Origin: Marinitoga piezophila KA3
Lineage (GTDB): Bacteria; Thermotogota; Thermotogae; Petrotogales; Petrotogaceae
Assembly (NCBI RefSeq): GCF_000255135.1
Contig: NC_016751.1
Location: 1,612,001 to 1,676,000, forward strand
DNA: 64,000 bases
Reading direction: 5' to 3'
Both the position numbers and the translations under genes were made by a program. Position 1 is the stretch's first letter. Every line of letters begins with the position of its first letter. Positions 6,530 to 14,684 of this stretch are shown here, piece after piece. The notes beneath the pieces are model-generated. The model made no database searches. It was not told where the DNA came from and worked only from the letters and a program-made list of their open reading frames with translations.

Positions 6530-7873
6530 CTATTTTCCTACGCAGAAATTTCCAAAAATATTATCAAGAAGTGTTTCTGTATAATCTTCGCCTGTTAATT
6601 CATTTAAAGATTCGATAGATTTTCTTACATCAAACATTATAGCATCATTGGTAAGACCTAAATGAATACCATTTAGAGCATTTTCAATAGAATCGATAGC
6701 TTTTTTAACAGCGTTTTTTTGTCTTTCGTTAGTGAGGGTATACTCTTTTGTAATTACCACATCTTTTAATTCGTTATAAATAAGATTTTCTAATTCCTGG
6801 ATTTCACCATTTGCAGCGGAAATTTTCACTATTTTATATTCCTTCCATGGGATATCAATTTTATCGGTATTTTTTATATCTGATTTATTTATTACAATTA
6901 CAATTTTTTTGTCTGTATAGTTTTTTATTTTTTCAAAGATTTCAAGATCATAATCTTCAATTCCAGTGGAATTATCAAGAACAAATAATATCATTTTTGA
7001 TTCCTCAATAGCTTTTAACGAACGTTCTACGCCTATTTTTTCTACAATATCTCCTGTTTCTCTAATTCCTGCTGTATCAATTACTTTTATATATATACCT
7101 CGAATGTTTAAATTTTCTTCTATAGTATCTCTGGTTGTTCCAGGAATATCAGTCACTATAGCTCTATCTTTTCTTAAAAGTGCATTTAAAAGTGTGGATT
7201 TTCCAGCATTTGGTTTTCCAACAATAGCCATTTTAATTCCTTCAACTGCTGCAATTCCGTTATCAGCATTTTCATATAGATAATTGAGTTTTTCTTTTAC
7301 AGAATTAAGGGAATCCAAAAATTCAAAGTTGTCAACTTCAAAATCATCAGGATAATCCATTTCAACTTCAATTCTTGCCGCAATATTGTATAAGACGCTT
7401 TTTAATTCTTTTATATCTTTTGAAAGCTTTCCGTCTATTTGACTTGCTGCAGCTTTTAAGGAATATTCTGAGTTAGCGTGTATCATTTCATTTATAGCTT
7501 CAGCTTTTATAAGATCCATTTTTTTGTTCATTACAGCACGTTTAGAGAATTCGCCAGGCAAGGCTTCTCTTACACCTAAAGATAAGATTATATTTAATAT
7601 TTTTTTTGTAAGGAGAATACCACCATGTCCAAATATTTCGAGCATATCTTCGCCTGTGTAGCTTTTTGGTCCCTTATGATATACCCACGTTACTTCATCA
7701 ATTAATTCATTATTTTGTTTTAGAAAACTATAATACATATATTTGGGTTTTGGATTTTCCATATTAAATAGTTCTTTAATAACTTTAATAACTTTATCAC
7801 CAGATAGTCTTATTACTGAAATTGCTCCAGTTCCTGGAGGCGAAGAAATTGCAGCAATAGTATCAAAAATCAT
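6530..7873 (-). CDS. mnmE: tRNA uridine-34 modification GTPase MnmE
   Basis: A 447-residue protein with all MnmE parts. The N-terminal formyl-THF-binding domain begins MIFDTIAAISSPPGTGAISVIR. A helical domain carries an inserted Ras-like G domain with P-loop GKPNAGKS (about residue 222), switch DIPGTTRD, DTAG and NKSD. The C-terminus is the conserved CVGK containing the catalytic Cys. With MnmG it installs the aminomethyl group at wobble uridine of some tRNAs. The start is preceded by AAGGAGTGG. A TGATATAAT promoter lies about 30 bases upstream, between the gene and the inverted-repeat element. Confidence 0.96.
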   Translation of the reverse strand: MIFDTIAAISSPPGTGAISVIRLSGDKVIKVIKELFNMENPKPKYMYYSFLKQNNELIDEVTWVYHKGPKSYTGEDMLEIFGHGGILLTKKILNIILSLGVREALPGEFSKRAVMNKKMDLIKAEAINEMIHANSEYSLKAAASQIDGKLSKDIKELKSVLYNIAARIEVEMDYPDDFEVDNFEFLDSLNSVKEKLNYLYENADNGIAAVEGIKMAIVGKPNAGKSTLLNALLRKDRAIVTDIPGTTRDTIEENLNIRGIYIKVIDTAGIRETGDIVEKIGVERSLKAIEESKMILFVLDNSTGIEDYDLEIFEKIKNYTDKKIVIVINKSDIKNTDKIDIPWKEYKIVKISAANGEIQELENLIYNELKDVVITKEYTLTNERQKNAVKKAIDSIENALNGIHLGLTNDAIMFDVRKSIESLNELTGEDYTETLLDNIFGNFCVGK

Positions 7874-7902
7874 ATAACCACTCCTTGAAAAATTTCTGAT
7901 TT

Positions 7903-7911
7903 ATTATATCA
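7903..7911 (-). promoter_or_regulatory. Extended -10 promoter of mnmE
   Basis: On the minus strand the sequence reads TGATATAAT, about 30 bases before the mnmE start. No good -35 is seen. The same nine bases precede at least six other genes in this window. Confidence 0.6.
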
Positions 7912-7955
7912 TATTAATGTAGTTTCTTTTTTTAATATTATAATTTTTTATTGTA

Positions 7956-7978
7956 AATATAGATTTACTGAAATTAAA
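7956..7978 (+). repeat. Left terminal inverted repeat
   Basis: 23 bp, exactly complementary to 8672-8694. It begins AATATAGATTTACTG. Similarity ends sharply on both sides. Confidence 0.85.
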
Positions 7979-8060
7979 TCATCTTTTATATTAAAGTTAT
8001 TTTAAAAGTAGAAAAATAATATTCTCTCAGACGACAAGAATTTCTGATCTTTGTTCTATA

Positions 8061-8255
8061 AAAAACACTCCTAAAAAGGTTCATTCAGGCGGTGAAATTT
8101 CTTATTCCTCACTCCAATATTGCTTGCCGCCGCCGCTCAGACATCGCCTCCTGCGCTGCTTCGCTAAAAATCACATCCGTGTGATTTTTACGGCTCACGC
8201 AATATCTCCGTTCGGGAAATTTCAAGCCTTCATTCACCTTTTTACTCGTGTTTTT
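8061..8255 (-). repeat. Large imperfect hairpin 1
   Basis: The arms AAAAACAC/GTGTTTTT, TAAAAAGGT/ACCTTTTTA and TGAAATTTC/GAAATTTCA pair, then AATATTGC/GCAATAT. Inside, a perfect 10-bp hairpin (8166-8175 with 8180-8189) has loop CGGA on the minus strand, closed by CA...TG. The central part (8123-8160) is GC-rich. The minus strand is probably the sense strand, because the ACGGAT-type loop then matches the loops of hairpin 2. Confidence 0.7.
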
Positions 8256-8350
8256 TATGTTTTACTTATATAATAAAATATAATAAGAAATAAGAAAATA
8301 GAAATAATAATATGAGCGAAAACTTGAAAATTCCGAAGAGAAACAACTAT

Positions 8351-8544
8351 GATTGAGAAAAATAAAAACGAACGAAAACTCGCAGGTTGCCCGAGAAAAT
8401 CACGAATGGAGGCTGTCAAAAAAACAGGATGTTTTTTTGAGCGCAGCTTCTGCAGGGATGCAGAATCTAAGCGACAGCCGGGAATGAGTGATTTTCGAGG
8501 ATTAGCAACCAAGTTGTTTGAGGGAGTTTTTATTTTTCTCAATC
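8351..8544 (+). repeat. Large hairpin 2 with two inner stem-loops (three-way junction)
   Basis: A perfect 19-bp outer stem (8351-8369 with 8526-8544) is followed inward by GGTTGC/GCAACC, AAAATCAC/GTGATTTT and GGCTGTC/GACAGCC (8411-8417 with 8473-8479). Within it sit two perfect hairpins: A7CA-GGA-TGT7 (8418-8438) and TTCTGCA-GGGA-TGCAGAA (8448-8465). The fold resembles a structured RNA more than a protein-coding region. Confidence 0.75.
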
Positions 8545-8671
8545 AACAACACAAAAGGACGAACATGGATGTGAGTCTGCAACAACCGGTGGGAACAAGA
8601 ATTTTTGAGGATTAGTATCGAGCTCCAAGAGTAAATGTTTTTATAAAGTTTCCTAATAAATATTTTTTTAC

Positions 8672-8694
8672 TTTAATTTCAGTAAATCTATATT
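8672..8694 (-). repeat. Right terminal inverted repeat
   Basis: Exact reverse complement of 7956-7978. It ends two bases before the -35 box of the acetyltransferase gene. Confidence 0.85.
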
Positions 8695-8695
8695 A

Positions 8696-8724
8696 TTGAC
8701 AGAAAAAAGAATTTTTGATATAAT
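8696..8724 (+). promoter_or_regulatory. Consensus sigma-A promoter of the acetyltransferase gene
   Basis: TTGACA at 8696-8701, a 17-base spacer and TATAAT at 8719-8724 with an extended -10 TGA. The -35 starts two bases outside the terminal inverted repeat, so the element edge forms the upstream flank of this promoter. Confidence 0.85.
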
Positions 8725-8752
8725 TAGCTTAACGAAATATGGGGGTGGAATT

Positions 8753-9283
8753 ATGTTAGAAGGGAAATTAGTGAAATTAAGAGCTTATTCAAAAAATGAT
8801 TTAGAAAAGGTTCTTGAATATATTAATGATGAAGAAGTTAGAAAGAATTTAATGCCGGGGATTCCTTATCCTTTTAGAATGGAAGATGAAGAAAAGTGGT
8901 ATGAAAAACTCAATCCTTTTGGTGGAGGAAAGTATGATTTTGCTATTGAATTAAAGAAAACCGGAGAATATATAGGTGGTTGTGGGGTAAATGAAATAGA
9001 TTGGAAAAATTCTGTAGCTACTGTCGGAATTTTTATAGGGAAACCTTTTTTTAATAAGGGATACGGAACAGAAGCTATGAAGTTGCTTGTTGATTTTGTT
9101 TTTAAAGAAATGAATATAAATAAAGTGAAGTTGCATGTTTTTAGTTTTAATCAAAGAGCGATAAAATCATATGAAAAAGTTGGATTTAAAGTTGAAGGAA
9201 TACTAAGAGAACAAATTTTTAGAGAAGGAAAATATCACGATGAAGTAATAATGGGGATATTGAGGAAAGAATGGAATAAATAA
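8753..9283 (+). CDS. GNAT N-acetyltransferase, RimJ/RimL-SpeG type
   Basis: A 176-residue acetyl-CoA-dependent acetyltransferase. It starts MLEGKLVKLRAYSKNDLEKV as in RimL/SpeG-like proteins. The acetyl-CoA-binding segment GKPFFNKGYGTEAMKLL is at about residues 98-114, and the C-terminal NQRAIKSYEKVGFKVEG strand-helix is typical of the family. The substrate cannot be told from sequence; spermidine, ribosomal proteins or other amines are possible. The ATG at 8753 was chosen because GGGGGTGG precedes it and the longer frame from 8696 runs through the promoter. It is convergent with ispE and shares its terminator. Confidence 0.88.
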   Translation: MLEGKLVKLRAYSKNDLEKVLEYINDEEVRKNLMPGIPYPFRMEDEEKWYEKLNPFGGGKYDFAIELKKTGEYIGGCGVNEIDWKNSVATVGIFIGKPFFNKGYGTEAMKLLVDFVFKEMNINKVKLHVFSFNQRAIKSYEKVGFKVEGILREQIFREGKYHDEVIMGILRKEWNK

Positions 9284-9312
9284 GGCGCTACCTTTAAGGT
9301 TGCGCCTTATTT
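9278..9312. terminator. Bidirectional terminator overlapping two gene ends
   Basis: An 11-bp stem AAATAAGGCGC (9278-9288) pairs with 9302-9312, and an inner ACC/GGT stem closes a short loop. The stem includes the stop codon of the acetyltransferase, and the loop region holds the ispE stop (9294-9296). Confidence 0.8.
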
Positions 9313-10061
9313 ATTGCGAATATAGTGCTTCCAGAGCCGCTCATTAAAGAAAATACAGATTTTTTTGACATATCATATTTTATTTTTTTTAGTTCAGGAT
9401 ATTTTTTAAATACAACCTGTTCAAAGATATTAAACGCATTTTCTCTGGCTAACATAAAATTTTTTTCTTTTAATGCTTCATAAAGCTTGTATGGATCTCC
9501 ATATCTTTGTAATTCATTCCAGTTATTGTCTATTTCACCATACATTTCCGGTGTTGAAACATGTATTCCTGGAAAATTAAATTCAAAATTAAGGTTTAAT
9601 GGATTAAGAAATGTAAGTTTATCCCCGATACCTTCAGCAATTGCTGTTCCACCAAATATTAAAAATGGAACATCACCACCAATTTTCGTACCGATTTCAA
9701 TAATGTCTTTATCAGAAATATTATAATGTTCTTTTAAAAATTTTAATACAGCTGCAGCATCAGCACTTCCACCACCAATTCCGCCACCTTGAGGAAGTTT
9801 TTTTTGCAATTGAATTTTGAGATTAAATTTATATCCTGTGAGTTTTTTAAATGTATCAATAGCCTTTTTTATAATATTCTTTTCCCAGGGAAAATTCAAT
9901 TCTGGTTCTGAGTGAAATTCTTCTTTTTCTGAAAATTCTATTTCAATTTCATCATATATTGGAATTGTCTGGAATAATGTGAGTATATCATGATATCCAT
10001 CTGATCGTTTATTAACAACATCAAGATAGAGATTAACCTTGGCATATGCTTTAAATAGCAT
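9294..10061 (-). CDS. ispE: 4-diphosphocytidyl-2-C-methyl-D-erythritol kinase IspE
   Basis: A 255-residue GHMP kinase. It opens with the family motif AKVNLYLDV and has the ATP-binding motif LPQGGGIGGGSADAAAV at about residues 91-107 and the third motif MSGSGSTIFA near the C-terminus. It phosphorylates CDP-ME in the MEP isoprenoid pathway. Family members are usually about 280-290 residues, so it is slightly short at the C-terminus, which ends inside the shared terminator. Its ATG overlaps the NUDIX gene stop by one base, so it is in an operon hslV-NUDIX-ispE. Confidence 0.95.
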   Translation of the reverse strand: MLFKAYAKVNLYLDVVNKRSDGYHDILTLFQTIPIYDEIEIEFSEKEEFHSEPELNFPWEKNIIKKAIDTFKKLTGYKFNLKIQLQKKLPQGGGIGGGSADAAAVLKFLKEHYNISDKDIIEIGTKIGGDVPFLIFGGTAIAEGIGDKLTFLNPLNLNFEFNFPGIHVSTPEMYGEIDNNWNELQRYGDPYKLYEALKEKNFMLARENAFNIFEQVVFKKYPELKKIKYDMSKKSVFSLMSGSGSTIFAINKAQP

Positions 10062-10645
10062 TAGATCACCTCTAAAGCTTTTAATGCTATTTCAGACCAA
10101 CCTTCAAATTTTCCATCAAAATTCTTTAATTCCTTTTCTGATATCCAGGTTTCTTCAAAATTTTCTTTTTCTTTTATTTCAGCTTTTGTTATATATGCAA
10201 TGAACAATATTCCAAGGTGAACTCTTGAAACTGATGTGGTATCATCAAGTATTAATCCCACGTATTTTAATGATTTGATCTTTTCAATATCTGTTTCTTC
10301 ATCTAATTCCCTATTAAGGCCGTTATAAAATGTTTGTTCAGGGTTTTCAGATTCATCAACGGGATTTATATGACCGCCAATTCCCACACTATATAAATTA
10401 TGCAATCTTTTTTCTGTTTGTTTTTTTGTTCTTTTTACAACAAGTATTTCATTATTTTCATTTTTTAAAACAACATATGGAATAATTTGTTTTTTCGATT
10501 CATCATTTTCAGCTATATCTCTATCTATAAAGTATGCATTTTTAAAGATTTTTTCAAGAATGGTTTGTTCAACTACTGCAAAACTGTTATCAAATTCAAT
10601 ATCGTTTAGGACTTCATTATCTATAACCCAGACTTTTTCTTTCAT
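10061..10645 (-). CDS. NUDIX hydrolase
   Basis: A 194-residue protein. A Nudix box variant lies at about residues 97-125 (GGHINPVDE ... RELDEETDI) and keeps the metal-binding RExxEE core, but has eight instead of seven residues before Arg and Asp in place of the usual final Gly. An N-terminal alpha/beta region of about 55 residues precedes it. The substrate is unknown. The start at 10643-10645 was chosen because GGAGG stands seven bases upstream and the ATG overlaps the hslV stop (ATGA); the longer frame would run 42 bases into hslV. Confidence 0.85.
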   Translation of the reverse strand: MKEKVWVIDNEVLNDIEFDNSFAVVEQTILEKIFKNAYFIDRDIAENDESKKQIIPYVVLKNENNEILVVKRTKKQTEKRLHNLYSVGIGGHINPVDESENPEQTFYNGLNRELDEETDIEKIKSLKYVGLILDDTTSVSRVHLGILFIAYITKAEIKEKENFEETWISEKELKNFDGKFEGWSEIALKALEVI

Positions 10646-11175
10646 TCCACAACCTCCACAGTGATGTTTTGATTGGTGTAAATACATATTTCACCGGCAA
10701 TTTTTAATGCTTCTGTAGCGATTTTTTCTGCATCGAGATCGGAATTTTTAAGTAAAGCTTTAGCTGCTGCAAGTGCATATGGTCCTCCTGAACCTATAGC
10801 CATAACGTTTTCTTCTGGTTCAATTACTTCACCATTTCCAGAAATTAATAAAAGATAGTTTTTATCAGCAACGAGTAACATAGCTTCTAATTTTCTTAAA
10901 ATTTTATCAGTTCTCCAATCTTTTGATAATTCAACGGCAGCTTTTAAAAGATTTCCAGCGTTTGCTCTGTATTTTGCTTCAAAACGTTCAAATAAAGCTA
11001 ATGCATCTGCAACAGAACCTGCAAACCCGGCAACAACCTTTCCTTCACCCAATCTTCTAACTTTTCTTGCAGTTCCTTTAAATATAGTATTTCCAAGAGT
11101 TATTTGTCCGTCTCCAGCAATTACTGTTTTTCCGTCTTTTTTTACTCCTACAATAGTTGTTCCTCTAAATTCCAT
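10642..11175 (-). CDS. hslV: ATP-dependent protease HslV (ClpQ), peptidase subunit
   Basis: A 177-residue beta-type proteasome-like protease. The sequence [16 protein letters not shown] implies removal of a five-residue propeptide to expose the catalytic Thr. [10 protein letters not shown] and the glycine-rich [16 protein letters not shown] match the family. It forms double hexamers gated by the HslU ATPase. No hslU is adjacent: the next gene is a NUDIX hydrolase. It is the first gene of the minus-strand operon; a Shine-Dalgarno (GAGGTG) precedes the ATG. Confidence 0.94.
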   Translation of the reverse strand: MEFRGTTIVGVKKDGKTVIAGDGQITLGNTIFKGTARKVRRLGEGKVVAGFAGSVADALALFERFEAKYRANAGNLLKAAVELSKDWRTDKILRKLEAMLLVADKNYLLLISGNGEVIEPEENVMAIGSGGPYALAAAKALLKNSDLDAEKIATEALKIAGEICIYTNQNITVEVVE

Positions 11176-11295
11176 ACTTTCACCTCATTTTTCTATTATT
11201 TATTAATATACTCATTTTTAATTAATTCGTAAAGAATTTTGCTTATAATTTTATTAATCAACAATACAAATTATATCACAGGAGGGGTAAAGATT

Positions 11296-11745
11296 ATGAA
11301 AAAAGTATTTTTATTTTTGGCTATGACAGTATTAATATTTAACGTGGCATTTTCAGCAAAAACTGTTTTTAACATGTCTGTTGTGTTTCCAACATTAAGG
11401 GATTTGGATGGAAGAATGGAAGGAATTTTGTCTTTTAAAAGTCCATCTGAAATAAAATATGGATTTGCTTCAGGTTTTTTTGTACCTTTTATAAAATACA
11501 ATCTTTTTGATTTAAATGGTACATTTGATTTTGCAACTTCAATTAATACATTGGAATATAAAACAGAATTTTCTGTGATTTATACCTTTGGAAAAAGAGA
11601 AGCTTCAATGTTTATTGAACAACCTATTACTTCTGATCTGGAATATTCCACAAAATATGGAATTAGATTTTTTGTAGAAGGGCTCAATGAAAATGTGATT
11701 ATATCAACAACATTAAAGGATATTTTTGTTGGTTTTACGTATTGA
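11296..11745 (+). CDS. Secreted protein of unknown function (149 aa)
   Basis: The ATG at 11296 follows AGGAGGGG. It gives a clear Sec signal peptide MKKVFLFLAMTVLIFNVAFSA, with cleavage expected after AFSA. The mature part alternates hydrophobic and polar residues, contains many Phe and Tyr, and ends with an aromatic residue (VGFTY). This resembles small outer-envelope beta-strand proteins, but I recognise no family. It sits just before a response regulator, about ten bases apart, so the three genes probably share a transcript. The longer frame from 11239 was rejected because it has no ribosome site. Confidence 0.7.
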   Translation: MKKVFLFLAMTVLIFNVAFSAKTVFNMSVVFPTLRDLDGRMEGILSFKSPSEIKYGFASGFFVPFIKYNLFDLNGTFDFATSINTLEYKTEFSVIYTFGKREASMFIEQPITSDLEYSTKYGIRFFVEGLNENVIISTTLKDIFVGFTY

Positions 11746-11755
11746 GGTGTAATTA

Positions 11756-12418
11756 ATGTATAAAATTCTTGTAGTTGAAGACGATAAAAGTATTTCAAGG
11801 TTGTTAGAACTTGAATTGAAACATGAAGGATATATTGTAGAAGTTGCTTTTACAGGAAAAGAGGGGCTTGAAAAGTACGAGGAATTCAAGCCCGATGTTA
11901 TTATACTTGATTTAATGCTTCCTGAAATAGATGGTATTGAAGTTGCTGACTCAATTAGAAATTATGATCATAATGTTGGAATAATTATGCTAACTGCAAA
12001 AAGCGATCTGCCTTCGAAAATTGAAGGATTAAAAACAGGTGCAGATGATTACATGGTAAAGCCTTTTGAAATAGAAGAGCTGGTTGCACGAATAGAAGCA
12101 TTATTAAGAAGGCTGGGAAAACATGAAAGTATGAAGGTTGGGAATATAGAAATGGATCTTGAAAAAATGGAAGTGAAGGTTAATGAAAAAGTTGTAAACT
12201 TAACACTTACTGAATTCAATCTATTAAAGTATTTTATGCAGAATAAAAATGTGGTAATATCAAAAGAAAAATTACTTGAAGAAATATGGGGATATGATGA
12301 TCTTGAAAATATAAATCTGGTAGAGGTATATATTAATTATTTAAGAAAAAAGCTTGGAAAAGAAGGAAAAAAAATAAAGACAGTAAGAGGTGTTGGTTAC
12401 GTATTTAAAGAGGATTGA
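11756..12418 (+). CDS. Two-component response regulator, OmpR/PhoB family
   Basis: A 220-residue protein. The receiver domain (1-120) has the acidic pocket Glu8-Asp9-Asp10, phospho-acceptor Asp52 (IILDLMLPE), Thr in MLTAKSD and Lys in VKPFE. The C-terminal winged helix (about 125-220) has LTLTEFNLLKYF and the recognition region VEVYINYLRKKL, ending TVRGVGYVF. It is a DNA-binding transcription regulator paired with the overlapping histidine kinase. The target genes are not known; the secreted-protein gene just upstream may belong to its regulon. Confidence 0.93.
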   Translation: MYKILVVEDDKSISRLLELELKHEGYIVEVAFTGKEGLEKYEEFKPDVIILDLMLPEIDGIEVADSIRNYDHNVGIIMLTAKSDLPSKIEGLKTGADDYMVKPFEIEELVARIEALLRRLGKHESMKVGNIEMDLEKMEVKVNEKVVNLTLTEFNLLKYFMQNKNVVISKEKLLEEIWGYDDLENINLVEVYINYLRKKLGKEGKKIKTVRGVGYVFKED

Positions 12419-13727
12419 TAATAAAAAAAGTGTGGTCTGGAGCCTTACATTTATATATACAGGAATTATGATAGTGGTTTTACTTGCTATCATATTTTCT
12501 CTTCGATATTTTGTTGAAAAATCATCTGTGAAAACTTATGCCATTTATTTAAAACAGCAGGTTGAACGTTTTTCAGACACGCCTCAACACTTTATGGGAA
12601 GAATGATGTCAAGACCTTCGCTTTTAAAGGATGCTGAAAGATTGAAAGCAAGCTTGTTGGCTAATAAGGTTGTTATCCTGGATGGCATTATTGTAAATGA
12701 CCCATATGGAATAGTAGATGAAAAATTATTTAATATGAAAGAAAAATATGCTGTATATGAAAAAGATGATATCTATTATATTTTTATAAAAACAAAAATT
12801 TTTGATAATTCAGATTTGATTATAGGTGGGCCATCCCTTGAATATACAGCATTATTGAAAACATTTAATTCTATGGCACTTAATTTAAGTTTTTTGAGTA
12901 TTTTAATATCGCTATTAGTATCGTATTACTTTGCTAAACGTTCTCTTAAACCGTTATTGATTATTTCTGAAGAAATAGCGGAGATTAATGTTGAAAATTT
13001 AAATAAACGAATGCCAGAGCAAAATTATTATGAATTTGACAAGTTGACTCAGAATATTAATTTAATGCTTGAAAAAATAGATGAAGGTTATAAGTTGCAG
13101 AAACAGTTTGTATCTGATGTATCTCATGAATTAAGAACGCCGCTTACATCTATTATTGGATATATAAAATTAATAGAACGTTGGGGAAAAGAGGATAAAC
13201 AAATTTTTGAGGAATCACTTGAAAATATAAAAAACTCTGCAGAGTATTTAAAAGATATGGTTGAAAATTTATTATTGCTTACTAAAAATGAAGAAGATAT
13301 AGTTTTTGAAGAATTAAATGTAAAGGATGTAGTAGAAAAGATTATAAATATATATAAAAACGAGGATATAAATATACATTATGAATTAAAGGATTTATAT
13401 GTAAAGACAAATAGTAATTACCTTGGAATTATAATAAAAGTTATTCTTGAAAATGCTATAAAATACACAAAGCAAAATAATAAAAACAATGTATATATAA
13501 AAATGTATAATTCTACAATTGAAATTATAGATGAAGGGCCTGGAATTCCTGAAGATGAGATTAATAAAATTTTTGAGAGATTTTATAAATCTGAAAAATC
13601 AAGAACAGGTAAAGGATTTGGGCTTGGATTATCAATAGCAAAGAAATTAAGTGAAAAATTAGGATTAAAAATAGAGGTTAACAGCATTCTGGGTAAAGGA
13701 AGTTCATTTAAGATTAAATTTTCTTGA
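12390..13727 (+). CDS. Membrane sensor histidine kinase
   Basis: Up to 445 residues. TM1 spans about 17-40 and an extracytoplasmic sensor of about 120 residues follows. TM2 spans about 163-182, then HAMP. The HisKA motif SDVSHELRTP has His246, and the HATPase domain has the N box (VILENAIKYT), DEGPGIP and GFGLGLSIAKK. It is the partner of the response regulator it overlaps. The start is uncertain: GTG 12390 gives a 29-base overlap, while GTG 12432 would start the protein right at TM1 (VWSLTFIY). No start is ideally placed behind the AAAGAGG at 12407-12413. Confidence 0.9.
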   Translation: MLVTYLKRIDNKKSVVWSLTFIYTGIMIVVLLAIIFSLRYFVEKSSVKTYAIYLKQQVERFSDTPQHFMGRMMSRPSLLKDAERLKASLLANKVVILDGIIVNDPYGIVDEKLFNMKEKYAVYEKDDIYYIFIKTKIFDNSDLIIGGPSLEYTALLKTFNSMALNLSFLSILISLLVSYYFAKRSLKPLLIISEEIAEINVENLNKRMPEQNYYEFDKLTQNINLMLEKIDEGYKLQKQFVSDVSHELRTPLTSIIGYIKLIERWGKEDKQIFEESLENIKNSAEYLKDMVENLLLLTKNEEDIVFEELNVKDVVEKIINIYKNEDINIHYELKDLYVKTNSNYLGIIIKVILENAIKYTKQNNKNNVYIKMYNSTIEIIDEGPGIPEDEINKIFERFYKSEKSRTGKGFGLGLSIAKKLSEKLGLKIEVNSILGKGSSFKIKFS

Positions 13728-13732
13728 AAATT

Positions 13733-13760
13733 TTGTTTTTTTATTTTTTTGTTGTATAAT
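13733..13760 (+). promoter_or_regulatory. Likely promoter of the yicC-remA-gmk-rpoZ operon
   Basis: TATAAT at 13755-13760 is preceded after 16 bases by TTGTTT (13733-13738). It lies 20 bases before the yicC ATG. Confidence 0.5.
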
Positions 13761-13779
13761 GATATTAAGAGGTGAAAAT

Positions 13780-14655
13780 ATGAGAAGTATGACAGGTTAT
13801 GGAAGAATAGAGAAAAATATAGGTAATTATAGTTATACTGTTGAAATAAAATCTTTAAATGGAAAGCATCTAAATATTAAAACAAATCTCCCCTGGATAT
13901 ATTCTTCACTGGAATTAAAAGTAAATGATCTTCTAAAAAAGAATTTTAAAAGAGGATCATTAAGTGTATATATTGATATTAGACTTCTTCAACCCAAAAG
14001 TATTATAAAAATAGATAAGCCATTAGCAAAATCTTACTACGATGCATTAAATGAACTTGCACAATATCTCCACCTTAGTGATAGTCCATCTCTTGATTTA
14101 CTGGTAAAATTTAAAGAAATAATGAGGTATTCAATTGATGAAGAAGAATTATTGGTAATATGGGAAGGTCTTGAAGAGGCTGTTAATATTGCTATAGATA
14201 AGGTTATAAGTGTTCAGGAGTCTGAAGGTGAAAAGATTAAAGGGGTTATTCTTGAATATGTAGAAGAAATAGAAAAATTAACTACATTAATAGAAGAAAA
14301 AAGCGGAGAAATGAAGGAATATTATAAAAATAAATTAAAAGAATCATTAAAAGACCTGGATTTAAATATTGAATACAATAAAGAAAGATTGGAATATGAA
14401 ATAGCCTTAATTCTTGAAAGAGGAGATATTACAGAAGAAATCGATAGATTAAAAATGCATACCAAGAAATTTAAGGAAGTTGTAAATTCTGAAAAAGAAT
14501 CAATAGGCCAGAATCTTGATTTTCTTGCCCAGGAAATGCATAGAGAATTTAATACAATAGCTTCTAAATCAAAATTAAAAGAAATTACAGCTTTTTCGCT
14601 TGATGGAAGGCTATATGTAAATAAGATAAAAGAGCAGGTTCAAAATATACATTGA
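13780..14655 (+). CDS. yicC: YicC-family endoribonuclease/stress protein
   Basis: A 291-residue protein. It begins with the diagnostic MRSMTGYGR and carries the conserved VEIKSLNGKHLNI. The C-terminal DUF1732-like part contains ERGDITEEIDRLKMHTKKF and SKSKL near the end. YicC proteins are reported to be endoribonucleases. The ATG at 13780 follows AGAGGTG and fits the family start; the longer frame from 13759 overlaps the promoter. It is first of the conserved cluster with remA, gmk and rpoZ. Confidence 0.93.
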   Translation: MRSMTGYGRIEKNIGNYSYTVEIKSLNGKHLNIKTNLPWIYSSLELKVNDLLKKNFKRGSLSVYIDIRLLQPKSIIKIDKPLAKSYYDALNELAQYLHLSDSPSLDLLVKFKEIMRYSIDEEELLVIWEGLEEAVNIAIDKVISVQESEGEKIKGVILEYVEEIEKLTTLIEEKSGEMKEYYKNKLKESLKDLDLNIEYNKERLEYEIALILERGDITEEIDRLKMHTKKFKEVVNSEKESIGQNLDFLAQEMHREFNTIASKSKLKEITAFSLDGRLYVNKIKEQVQNIH

Positions 14656-14684
14656 TATAAAACAAAATATTCGGAGGTGTGTGT

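Larger units (their letters stand above)
7956..8694. mobile_element. 739-bp gene-free element with 23-bp terminal inverted repeats (MITE-like)
   Basis: The stretch between mnmE and the acetyltransferase gene holds no credible gene. Its ends are perfect 23-bp inverted repeats. The interior is unlike the rest of the window: patches of high GC and two long imperfect hairpins (8061-8255 and 8351-8544) that themselves contain smaller hairpins with loops of the form CA-NGGA-TG. Two overlapping antisense ORFs of 88 and 95 codons fall within the hairpins and look spurious. There is no transposase, so a non-autonomous mobile element is the best reading. No clear target-site duplication was found. Confidence 0.6.

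Noticed and set aside
8255-8615. Two opposing ORFs (95 codons minus, 88 codons plus) within the inverted-repeat element
   Set aside because: They overlap antisense, have no ribosome sites, and run through hairpin arms, so they read as chance open frames in structured DNA.
7950-8701. ATTG at both flanks of the inverted-repeat element as a target-site duplication
   Set aside because: The copies are not at equal distance from the repeat ends, so they do not form a proper duplication.
8696-8752. TTG-initiated N-terminal extension of the acetyltransferase
   Set aside because: It covers the -35 and -10 boxes; ATG 8753 has its own Shine-Dalgarno and fits the family start.
10646-10687. 14-codon N-terminal extension of the NUDIX protein ([14 protein letters not shown])
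   Set aside because: It overlaps hslV by 46 bases and has no ribosome site; the ATG at 10645 has GGAGG and an ATGA overlap.
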